Source: Skermanella rosea (lineage in GTDB: Bacteria; Pseudomonadota; Alphaproteobacteria; Azospirillales; Azospirillaceae). From it: DNA of 64,000 nt. The DNA lies in assembly GCF_016806835.2 (NCBI RefSeq), contig NZ_CP086111.1, positions 1,616,001 to 1,680,000 of the forward strand. The letters are read 5' to 3'. Below are positions 35,339-42,939 of the stretch, piece after piece (within the stretch, counting starts at the first letter, position 1; the number at the start of each line of letters is the position of its first letter). Made by a program: the position numbers and the translations under genes. The notes below the pieces were generated by a model. It was not told the DNA's origin. It searched no databases and saw only the letters and a program-made list of their open reading frames with translations.

Positions 35339-37402
35339 ATGAAAAAGTTCCTGATCGGCCTTGTGCTGGTCGCCGTCGTCCTGGTGGCGGGGGTGGTCGC
35401 GGTGCCGTTCCTCGTTCCGGTGGAACAGTACAAGGGACGCATCGAGGCCGAGGTCACCCAGCGTACCGGCCGTGAATTCAGGATCCAGGGGCCGATCTCG
35501 CTCTCCCTGCTGCCGACGCTCGCCATCGAGCTGAACGACGTCTCGTTCGCCGGCCCGCAGGGTGCCCGTACTCCGGAGATGGTCCGCCTCGGCCAGCTCG
35601 AACTCGAGCTGAAGCCCTGGCCGCTGCTGCGGGGAGAGGTCCAGGTCGACACGCTGGTCCTGCGCGAACCGCGGATCGCGCTGGAGGTCGATGCCCAGGG
35701 GCGCCCCAACTGGGTGCTCGACCAGCCCCGGGCGACGGACCAGCCGGAGCCTGCGCCGGCCGGGCCGGGCGACGGGCAGGAGCAGGCCGCCGGCCTGCCG
35801 GACCTCCGGTTCGGCGAGGTGGAGCTGGTGGACGGCCAAGTCAGCTATTTCGACGCCCGCACGCAGGCGCTGCACGAGGTCACCGACGTGGACGTCACCC
35901 TCATGGCGCCCGACCTCTCCCAGCCGGCCGACATCAAGGGCCGCCTCGTGTTCCGCGATCGGCCGGTGACGATCGACGCCCGCATCGACCAGCCGCGTGC
36001 CCTGGTCGAGGCCGGCGCCTCCGGGCTGACGGCGGCGGTCACCGGCGACCTGCTGTCGATCCGGTTCGACGGCGCGCTGGAACGGGCGGCCGCGGGACCC
36101 GGGGCGACCGGCAGGCTGGACCTCCGTGCGCCGGAACTGCGTCAGCTTGTGGCCTGGGCGACCGGGAACGACCCGGGCGACCTGCCTGTCCAGTCGGCGT
36201 CGGTGGCCGGCGGGCTGGCGGCGAACGCCGACCGGATCGCGCTCACCAACGGCACCTACAAGGCGGGTGACGTGGAGGCGGCCGGCAATGTCGCGGTCGC
36301 CCTCACCGGACCTCGGCCGAAGATCGACGGCGTGCTGACTGTTGCCCGGCTCAACCTGGACCGGTATCTGAACCAGCCCAGGCCTGCCGGGGAGCAGGCG
36401 CCCGCGCAGCCGGCGTCGGCGGCACCGGCGCCCGCCTCCGCTCCCGGCGAAGATTCGTCGGGGTGGAGCACCCGTCCGATCGACCTCGGCGCCCTCCGCA
36501 CGGTCGATGCCGACCTCAAGATCGCCCTGGCCGGGCTGACCGTCAAAGGGGTCGATGTAGGTGCTTCGGACATGGCGATCACGCTGGACGGCGGCCGGCT
36601 CCGGACCGTGCTCGGCGAGACCGCCCTGTTCGACGGAACGGTATCGGGCCAGATGAACGCCGATGCCTCCGGCGCGGTGCCGGCCCTGGCGCTCGATCTC
36701 CGGATCAACGGGGTCCAGGCAGAGCCGGTGCTGACCCGGTTCGCCGATTTCGACCGGCTGGCCGGCACGGCCCGGGCGGTCGCCTCGCTCAAGACCACCG
36801 GGGCCAGCGAGCGGGCGATGGTCGAGGGGCTCAACGGGCAGGGGTCGGTGACCTTCACCGACGGGGCGATCAAGGGCATAAACCTGGCCGCCATGGTCCG
36901 CAACGCGACGGCCGCCTTCCAGGGGCAGCCGGTCGGCAACGAACCGCAGCAAACCGACTTCGCGGAACTGGGTGGCAATTTCACCGTCCAGAACGGCGTG
37001 GTCCGGAATGACGACCTGCGCCTGCTGGCGCCGCTGCTCCGGCTGGAAGGCCGCGGCACAGTGGCGCTGCCGCCGAAAACGATCGACTACCGGCTGCAGC
37101 CCCGGCTGGTCAGCACGATCGAGGGGCAGGGCGGTACCCGCGACGTCACCGGCATCGCGGTGCCGATCCTGGTGCGCGGCAGCCTGACCGACCCGAGCTT
37201 CGCGCCCGATCTCGCCGGCCTGGCCGAGGAGGCGATCCGCAATCCCGAGGCGATCCGCGAGCAGATCGAAGGGCTGAAGGGCAAGAAGCCGGAGGAGGCG
37301 GTCAAGGGCCTGATCGAGGGGCTGACCGGTGGCCAGAACGCGGCGCCGGGCCAGGGGTCGAGCAATCCGGCACAGCAGTTGCGGGGCCTGTTCGGCCGCT
37401 GA
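35339..37402 (+). CDS. AsmA family protein
   Basis: 687 residues. A single N-terminal membrane helix (about 4-24) is followed by the AsmA-type N-domain (EQYKGRIEAEVTQRTGREF and PISLSLLPTLAIELNDVSF). A long beta-rich periplasmic body carries repeated LDL..G.. patterns, and the C-terminal AsmA_2 region (about 440-600) has GVQAEPVLTRFADFDRLAGTA and NGQGSVTFTDGAIKGINLAA. AsmA-like proteins are bridge-like lipid carriers or outer membrane biogenesis factors. Its last 60 residues are Lys/Glu/Gly-rich. AAAGGA precedes the ATG. The lrgA-lrgB-like genes follow after 40 bp. Confidence 0.93.
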   Translation: MKKFLIGLVLVAVVLVAGVVAVPFLVPVEQYKGRIEAEVTQRTGREFRIQGPISLSLLPTLAIELNDVSFAGPQGARTPEMVRLGQLELELKPWPLLRGEVQVDTLVLREPRIALEVDAQGRPNWVLDQPRATDQPEPAPAGPGDGQEQAAGLPDLRFGEVELVDGQVSYFDARTQALHEVTDVDVTLMAPDLSQPADIKGRLVFRDRPVTIDARIDQPRALVEAGASGLTAAVTGDLLSIRFDGALERAAAGPGATGRLDLRAPELRQLVAWATGNDPGDLPVQSASVAGGLAANADRIALTNGTYKAGDVEAAGNVAVALTGPRPKIDGVLTVARLNLDRYLNQPRPAGEQAPAQPASAAPAPASAPGEDSSGWSTRPIDLGALRTVDADLKIALAGLTVKGVDVGASDMAITLDGGRLRTVLGETALFDGTVSGQMNADASGAVPALALDLRINGVQAEPVLTRFADFDRLAGTARAVASLKTTGASERAMVEGLNGQGSVTFTDGAIKGINLAAMVRNATAAFQGQPVGNEPQQTDFAELGGNFTVQNGVVRNDDLRLLAPLLRLEGRGTVALPPKTIDYRLQPRLVSTIEGQGGTRDVTGIAVPILVRGSLTDPSFAPDLAGLAEEAIRNPEAIREQIEGLKGKKPEEAVKGLIEGLTGGQNAAPGQGSSNPAQQLRGLFGR

Positions 37403-37442
37403 CCTCCCTTGCAGCGGCGCCCAAGTCGATTTGAGAGGACGA

Positions 37443-37817
37443 ATGATTGCCGCCTTGATGGGCCTGCTGGCCTGCCAGCTGGCGGGTGAGCTGCTGGCCC
37501 GCCTGCTCGGCCTTCCGGTGCCCGGTCCCGTGCTCGGGACTATCCTGCTGTTCCTGGTCCTGATGGCCCGGGGTCGCATTCCGGACACGCTGCGCGACGT
37601 GTCGCGGACCCTGCTGGCCAACCTGTCCCTGCTGTTCGTTCCCGCCGGGGTCGGCATCATCCAGCATCTCGACCGCCTGCGCGGTGAGTGGCTCGGGATC
37701 GCGGCCGCGGTGTTCGGCAGCACCGTGCTGACCATGGTGGTCGCGGTCCTGGTCTTCCGCGGCGTCTCGCGCCTGACCGGGGCCGACGCGGCGCCATCGG
37801 ACCGGGGGCGGGCATGA
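37443..37817 (+). CDS. LrgA/CidA family membrane protein
   Basis: 124 residues with about four membrane helices. Family marks are GLPVPGPVLGTILLFLVLM and LSLLFVPAGVGIIQHLDRL. The start at 37443 has GAGAGGAC just upstream; the frame before it reads as non-coding. CidA/LrgA proteins were proposed to be holin-like; recent work links LrgAB to pyruvate and other small-molecule transport. The stop overlaps the start of the lrgB-like gene (ATGA), so the two are translationally coupled. Confidence 0.92.
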   Translation: MIAALMGLLACQLAGELLARLLGLPVPGPVLGTILLFLVLMARGRIPDTLRDVSRTLLANLSLLFVPAGVGIIQHLDRLRGEWLGIAAAVFGSTVLTMVVAVLVFRGVSRLTGADAAPSDRGRA

Positions 37818-38548
37818 TCACGGACGTCATCGAACCGGCGATCCAGGATGTCTGGGTCTATCTGACCGCCCGCCCGCTGGTCTGGCTGACGGTGACCATC
37901 GCGGCATACCTGATCGGCCAGTGGCTGTTCGAGCGGGCCGGCCGCAGGCCGCTGGTCAATCCCGTCGCGATCGCGGTGGTCCTGCTGGTGGCGCTGCTGA
38001 TGGTGACCGGGACCGACTACCAGACCTACTTCGACGGTGCCCAGTTCGTCCATTTCCTGCTGGGGCCGGCCACGGTGGCCCTCGCCGTGCCGTTGTTCCA
38101 GAACTTCTCCCAGGTCCGGCGCGCGGCCCTGCCGATGCTGGCGGCGCTGGTGGCGGGGTCGGTCACGGCGATCCTGTCGGCGGTCGGCATCGCGATGCTG
38201 TTCGGCGTCAGCCTGGAAACCTCGCGCTCGCTCGCCTCCAAGTCGGTCACCATGCCGATCGCCATGGGCATCACCGAGCAGATCGGCGGCATCCCGTCCT
38301 TGACCGCCGTCGTCGTGATGATCACCGGCATTATCGGGGCCATGGTCGTGACGCCCCTGATGGACCTGCTCCGGATCGGCGATTGGCGGGCACGCGGCTT
38401 CGCCGTGGGGGTGGCGAGCCACGGGATCGGCACGGCCCGGGCGTTCCAGGTCAACGAGATCGCCGGCACCTTCGCCGGCATCGCCATGGCGCTCAACGGC
38501 ATCGCGACCGCGATCATGGTTCCGCTGCTGATTTCCCTGCTCGATTGA
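37814..38548 (+). CDS. LrgB family membrane protein
   Basis: 244 residues with about seven membrane helices, starting in the ATGA overlap with lrgA-like. LrgB marks are GPATVALAVPLFQN, SKSVTMPIAMGITEQIGGIPSL and GVASHGIGTARAFQ. LrgB pairs with LrgA as an inner membrane complex, with pyruvate uptake known for some pairs. Located between AsmA and a 2-hydroxyacid dehydrogenase gene, whose substrates would be close to pyruvate-type acids; the functional link is inference. Confidence 0.92.
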   Translation: MITDVIEPAIQDVWVYLTARPLVWLTVTIAAYLIGQWLFERAGRRPLVNPVAIAVVLLVALLMVTGTDYQTYFDGAQFVHFLLGPATVALAVPLFQNFSQVRRAALPMLAALVAGSVTAILSAVGIAMLFGVSLETSRSLASKSVTMPIAMGITEQIGGIPSLTAVVVMITGIIGAMVVTPLMDLLRIGDWRARGFAVGVASHGIGTARAFQVNEIAGTFAGIAMALNGIATAIMVPLLISLLD

Positions 38549-38641
38549 GCCATTTTTGTGCTGCGTGCTCCCCGGCTTTGCCCCCAAACTGGGCTTGGCG
38601 AAGATAATCCGGCTGATGCCGTCCGGTTCAGGGAGGAACGC

Positions 38642-39646
38642 GTGGACACTCCGCAGGCCCGCAACTCGGCGCCGCCCGTGGCGCCGCTGGTCGTCGTCCT
38701 GGAGGGCGGCTTCGGCAGCTATGACAAGGAACGTGACGTCCTGCGGCCGTTCGGCGCCAGCCTCGTGGAGCGGGCCTGCCGCGGCGACCGGGATCTGCTG
38801 AACGGTGCGATTCGCACGGCCGACGCGGTGCTGGTACGCGAATGCCCGCTCGACAGAGCCGCCTTCGAGGCGATGGAGCGGTGCCGGGTGGTCGTCCGTT
38901 ACGGCGTGGCGCTCGATACGATCGACCTGGCGGCCGCGGCAGAGCGTCGCATTCCGGTCGCCCACGTGCCCGAGTTCGGGGTCGACGAGGTCAGCAACCA
39001 CGCGCTCGGCCTGCTGCTTGCGGTGGCGCGGCGCATCCCGGCGCGGGACCGGGACGTGCGGTCCGGCCGGTGGAACGTGGCGCGGGCGGAACCGATGCAC
39101 CGGTTGGCCGGCGGCACGCTTGGGTTGATCGGCTACGGCAGGATCGGGGCGGCCTTCCATCGCAAGGCCGCCCCCCTGGGCTTCGCCCGGACGCTTGTCC
39201 ACGACCCGGCCCTGGCAGAGGCGCCGGAGGGCACGGAACTGGTCCCGCTCGGTCGGCTCTGCCTGGATTCGGACGTGATTTCCCTGCATGCGAGCCTCGG
39301 CGCGGAGTCGCGCCACCTGATCAACCGCGCCATGATCGGCCTGATGAAGCCCACGGCCATCCTGCTCAACACGGCCCGCGGCGGCCTGATCGACGAGGCG
39401 GCGCTGGTCGAGGCCCTGATAGAGGGCCGGCTGTTCGGTGCCGGGCTGGATGTCTTCGAACGGGAGCCGCCGGGAGCCGACAACCTGCTGATGCAGGTTC
39501 CGGGGGTCGTCATGACCGACCATACCGCTTGGTATTCCGAACAGTCGGTCGCCGATCTCCAGCGTTCCGCCGCCGAGGAGATCGCCCGGGTGTTCGGGGG
39601 CGGGAAGCCGCTCAACTGGGTCAATCCCTGGCAGGACGGCGCCTGA
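38642..39646 (+). CDS. D-isomer specific 2-hydroxyacid dehydrogenase
   Basis: 334 residues from GTG 38642, with GGGAGG about five bases upstream. The NAD-binding motif is GLIGYGRIGAAF at about 157-168. The catalytic set is visible: Arg in NTARGGLIDEAAL, Glu in GLDVFEREPPG, and His in MTDHTAWYSE. The HTAWYSE ending and the NHALGLLLAVARRI helix recall the CtBP-like branch. It should reduce a 2-keto acid with NADH or do the reverse; the substrate is unknown. A long hairpin follows the gene. Confidence 0.92.
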   Translation: MDTPQARNSAPPVAPLVVVLEGGFGSYDKERDVLRPFGASLVERACRGDRDLLNGAIRTADAVLVRECPLDRAAFEAMERCRVVVRYGVALDTIDLAAAAERRIPVAHVPEFGVDEVSNHALGLLLAVARRIPARDRDVRSGRWNVARAEPMHRLAGGTLGLIGYGRIGAAFHRKAAPLGFARTLVHDPALAEAPEGTELVPLGRLCLDSDVISLHASLGAESRHLINRAMIGLMKPTAILLNTARGGLIDEAALVEALIEGRLFGAGLDVFEREPPGADNLLMQVPGVVMTDHTAWYSEQSVADLQRSAAEEIARVFGGGKPLNWVNPWQDGA

Positions 39647-39658
39647 CGCCGCCCGCCC

Positions 39659-39689
39659 GGCCGCCGCGCAACCGGGTTGCGCGGCGGCC
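39659..39689. terminator. Long perfect hairpin after the dehydrogenase gene
   Basis: GGCCGCCGCGCAACC and its exact complement GGTTGCGCGGCGGCC face each other across a single G, so about 13 pairs can form around a CCGGG loop. It lies 12 bp after the dehydrogenase stop and 45 bp before phaC. No T run follows, so it may terminate weakly or protect the mRNA end. Confidence 0.5.
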
Positions 39690-39734
39690 CGCTCTGGGCG
39701 ACCATCGCGCCGGTTTCGTCCAGGGGGAACGGTC

Positions 39735-41465
39735 ATGTCGGGCTTGCAGGGCGATGGGACGTCGAGCGACCTGGAAGTCGTCGATCACCTGATGAACGCG
39801 ATGATGGCCCAGGCCACCGGGGGCGTGTCGCCCGCGGCGGTGATGCTGGCCTGGATGGACTGGGCACTTCATCTCGCCTCCTCGCCGGCCAAGCAGATCG
39901 CCCTCGGCCAGAAGGCGGTCAGCAGCATGGCCCACTGGGGCGACTATGTCGCCGGTGCCGCCGCCGGTCGCAGTCCCCCGCCGGTCGCCGAGCCCCACGG
40001 GGGCGACCGGCGCTTTTCCGCCCGGGAATGGAGCTTCTGGCCCTTCAACGCGATGGTGCAGGGTTTCCTGCTGACCGAGGAGTGGTGGAACGCCGCCACG
40101 ACGGGCGTCTCGGGGGTCAGCCGACGCCACGAGAACCAGGTGAATTTCATGGCGCGCCAATGGCTGGACCGGCGCGCGCCGTCGAACTTCCTGTCCACCA
40201 ACCCGGAGGTGCTGGCCTGCACCCTGCTCGAGGCGGGCGGAAACCTCGTCCGGGGCGCCCGCAACCTGGTCGAGGACATTCGGCACCAGGTCGGCGGCGA
40301 GCCGCCGGTCGGGACGGAGCATTATCGGGTCGGGCGCGACATCGCGGCGACGCCCGGCCGGGTGGTCTTCCGCAATCACCTGATCGAGTTGATCCGCTAC
40401 GATCCGGCCACGCCCCAGGTCCGGGCCGAGCCGCTGCTGATCGTGCCGGCCTGGATCATGAAGTACTACATCCTCGATCTGTCGCCCGAGAACTCGCTGG
40501 TCCGGTACCTGGTGGGGCAGGGCCATACCGTCTTCATGGTCTCCTGGCGCAACCCGACCGAGGAGGACCGCGACCTCGGGATGGATGCCTACCGCACCGA
40601 CGGCGTGATGGCCGCGCTGGACGCGATCGGCGGCATCCTGCCGGGACGGCGGATCCATGCCTGCGGCTACTGCCTGGGCGGCACCATGCTCGCGATCGCC
40701 GCCTCGGCCATGGCGCGCGACGGGGACGACCGGCTCGCGTCGGTGACGCTGCTCGCCGCGCAGACCGACTTCACGGAGGCCGGCGAGCTGACCGTCTTCA
40801 TCGACGACAGCCAGATCGCCTACCTGGAGCACATGATGTGGGCCCGGGGCTTCCTGGACACCACGCGGATGGCAGGGGCCTTCCAGCTCCTGCGGTCCAC
40901 CGACCTGATCTGGTCGCGCCAGGTGGAACAGTATCTCAAGGGCCGCCGCGAGCCGGCCAACGACCTGGTCGCGTGGAACGCCGACCAGACCCGGATGCCC
41001 TACCGCATGCATGCGGAGTACCTGCGCAGCCTGTTCCTGGAGAACCAGCTGATGGGCGGGCGCTTCCTGGTCGATGGCCGGCCGGTCTCGCTCAGCGACA
41101 TCCGCGCCCCGATCTTCGCGGTCGGCACCACGCGGGACCACATCGCTCCCTGGCGGTCGGTCTACAAGATCAACCTGCCGACGGACACCAAGGTGACCTT
41201 CGTGCTGACCAGCGGCGGCCACAATGCCGGCATCGTCAGCGAGCCGGGCCATCGCGGCCGTGGTTACCAGATCGCCACCCGCCGTCCGGAGGACCGCTAC
41301 GTCGATCCCGACGCCTGGGTCGAGTCGGCGCCCCGCCGGGACGGCTCCTGGTGGCCGGCCTGGTCCGATTGGCTGGTGGAGCAAGGCACTCCCGATCCTG
41401 GACCGCCGCCGCCCGTGGGCGAGGGACTGGGACCCGCGCCCGGAACCTACGTCTTCCAGAAGTGA
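39735..41465 (+). CDS. phaC: Polyhydroxyalkanoate synthase, class I type
   Basis: 576 residues. The lipase-like box is GYCLGG with catalytic Cys313; the catalytic Asp is expected near AVGTTRDHIAPW (about 460) and His in TSGGHNAGI. The N-terminal PhaC_N domain covers about 60-240 (SAREWSFWPFNAMVQGFLL, NPEVLACTLLEAGGNLVRG). The AWIMKYYILDLSPENSLVRY block is conserved. It polymerises 3-hydroxyacyl-CoA into storage granules in the cytoplasm. No phaA, phaB or phaR gene is next to it, so it may be one of several copies. The tail is Pro/Gly-rich. Confidence 0.94.
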   Translation: MSGLQGDGTSSDLEVVDHLMNAMMAQATGGVSPAAVMLAWMDWALHLASSPAKQIALGQKAVSSMAHWGDYVAGAAAGRSPPPVAEPHGGDRRFSAREWSFWPFNAMVQGFLLTEEWWNAATTGVSGVSRRHENQVNFMARQWLDRRAPSNFLSTNPEVLACTLLEAGGNLVRGARNLVEDIRHQVGGEPPVGTEHYRVGRDIAATPGRVVFRNHLIELIRYDPATPQVRAEPLLIVPAWIMKYYILDLSPENSLVRYLVGQGHTVFMVSWRNPTEEDRDLGMDAYRTDGVMAALDAIGGILPGRRIHACGYCLGGTMLAIAASAMARDGDDRLASVTLLAAQTDFTEAGELTVFIDDSQIAYLEHMMWARGFLDTTRMAGAFQLLRSTDLIWSRQVEQYLKGRREPANDLVAWNADQTRMPYRMHAEYLRSLFLENQLMGGRFLVDGRPVSLSDIRAPIFAVGTTRDHIAPWRSVYKINLPTDTKVTFVLTSGGHNAGIVSEPGHRGRGYQIATRRPEDRYVDPDAWVESAPRRDGSWWPAWSDWLVEQGTPDPGPPPPVGEGLGPAPGTYVFQK

Positions 41466-41473
41466 CGGCGAAT

Positions 41474-41525
41474 GCCGGTCGAGCCGGCAAGCCGCGGCTC
41501 GGGAATTATCGCTAAAGGCTTAGCG
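41474..41525. other. Two small hairpins between phaC and the GAF-HlyD gene
   Basis: GCCGG/CCGGC (41474-41488) and CGCTAA/TTAGCG with loop AGGC (41510-41525) lie just after phaC and about 60 bp before the HlyD-type gene. The second one is AT-richer than its surroundings and could mark a terminator or an operator. Confidence 0.3.
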
Positions 41526-41583
41526 AATCTTAACCAGAAAGGCCTAAAGCTTCGGGTCCACCGGACTTTGTCGAACGGACCCG

Positions 41584-42939
41584 ATGAACGATATCCTGAA
41601 CCGGCAGCTGCTCAGCGTCACCGGACTCGTGCAACTGGAGAAACGTATCCGGCACGCGGCGACGCCGGAGGAATTCGGTTTTCTCGTCGTCAACGAAACA
41701 CACGCCCTCGTGCGGTATCGCCAGGCGATCCTGTGGCGGCGCACGAGCGTCGGCAACGGCAAGGTATCGGCTGTGTCCGGCCTGGCGCTGCCCGACGCCA
41801 ACGCCCCCTTCCTGGTCTGGCTGTGCAAGCTGCTGAAGCACCTGGATTCGAGGACCGAGGCCGGCGGCGCCATCGAAGCGGTGGACGCCTCCCTCGTGCC
41901 GCCGCAACTCGCGGACGCCTGGGGCGAATGGTTGCCGTCCCATGCCCTGAGGATTCCCCTGGACGGCGTCGACGGTCAGCGCCTGGGCTGCCTGCTGCTG
42001 GCACGGGACGAACCATGGACCGACCACGACCGCCATCTCATGGCCTATCTGGGCGACGCCTACGCGCATTCCTGGGCGGCTTTGCTGGACCGGCACAGCA
42101 GCCGCCGGGCCGGCTGGGTGGAGCGGCGGAAGGGGCGGTTGGGTTTGATCGTCCTTGCGCTCGCGGCGGGCCTTGCCTGGATGCCCGTCCGCCAGTCCGC
42201 CCTGGCCCCCGCGGAGGTCATACCGAGGGAGCCGGTGGTCGTGCGGGCACCGATCGACGGGGTGATCGACCGGTTCGAGGTGCGGCCGAACGAGATGGTC
42301 GCCGAGGGGCAGGTGCTGCTGGCGCTCGACCCCGCCCGCCTTCAGAACCGGCTGGACGTCGCCCGCAAGGCCCACGAGGTCGGCGAGGCCGAGTACCGGC
42401 AGGCCGCGCAGCAGGCCGTGTTCGACCCGCGCAGCAAGACCAACCTGGCGATCCTCCAGGGCCGCATGGAGCAGAACGCGGCAGAGGTGGCCTATCTGGA
42501 AAACCTGCTGGACCGCATAGAAGTCAAGGCGCCGCGCCCGGGTATCGCGATCTTCGACGACGTCAACGACTGGATCGGCAAGCCGGTCTCGATCGGCGAA
42601 CGCATCCTTGTCGTCGCCGACCCGGGCGAGATCGAGCTTGAAATCCACCTGCCCGTCGCCGACGCCATCGCGCTGGAGCAGGGGTCGGAAGTCACCCTGT
42701 TCCTCAACGTCGATCCGCAGCACCCGATCGCCGGCACGCTCACCTTCGCCAGCTACCAGGCCGGTCCCACGCCGGAAGGCGCGCTCGCCTACCGCCTCAA
42801 GGCCAGCCTTGCCGCCGATGCCGCCCGGCCGCGCATCGGCATGAAGGGCATCGCGAAGGTCCATGGCGAGGAAACGACGCTGTTCTACTACATCATGCGC
42901 CGCCCCCTGGCGGCGCTGCGCCAGCGGCTGGGCCTGTGA
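41584..42939 (+). CDS. GAF-like/HlyD membrane fusion protein
   Basis: 451 residues. The N-terminal 175 residues are cytoplasmic and look like a GAF-type sensor fold (LVQLEKRIRHAATPEEFGFLVVNETHALV and GQRLGCLLLARDEPWTDHDRHLM). One membrane helix follows at about 185-203 (LGLIVLALAAGLAWMP). The periplasmic part is HlyD-like: a lipoyl half motif VVRAPIDGVIDRFEV at about 219-233, a coiled coil at about 255-300, the second lipoyl half near 305-345 and a beta barrel. No ABC or RND partner is adjacent; the next gene overlaps it (GTGA) and encodes a PqqD/M50/HlyD fusion. Confidence 0.85.
   Translation: MNDILNRQLLSVTGLVQLEKRIRHAATPEEFGFLVVNETHALVRYRQAILWRRTSVGNGKVSAVSGLALPDANAPFLVWLCKLLKHLDSRTEAGGAIEAVDASLVPPQLADAWGEWLPSHALRIPLDGVDGQRLGCLLLARDEPWTDHDRHLMAYLGDAYAHSWAALLDRHSSRRAGWVERRKGRLGLIVLALAAGLAWMPVRQSALAPAEVIPREPVVVRAPIDGVIDRFEVRPNEMVAEGQVLLALDPARLQNRLDVARKAHEVGEAEYRQAAQQAVFDPRSKTNLAILQGRMEQNAAEVAYLENLLDRIEVKAPRPGIAIFDDVNDWIGKPVSIGERILVVADPGEIELEIHLPVADAIALEQGSEVTLFLNVDPQHPIAGTLTFASYQAGPTPEGALAYRLKASLAADAARPRIGMKGIAKVHGEETTLFYYIMRRPLAALRQRLGL

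Noticed and set aside
41528..41540. CtrA-like site (TTAACCA) before the GAF-HlyD gene
   Set aside because: There is no second TTAA at the required 7-bp spacing, and short motifs like this occur by chance.
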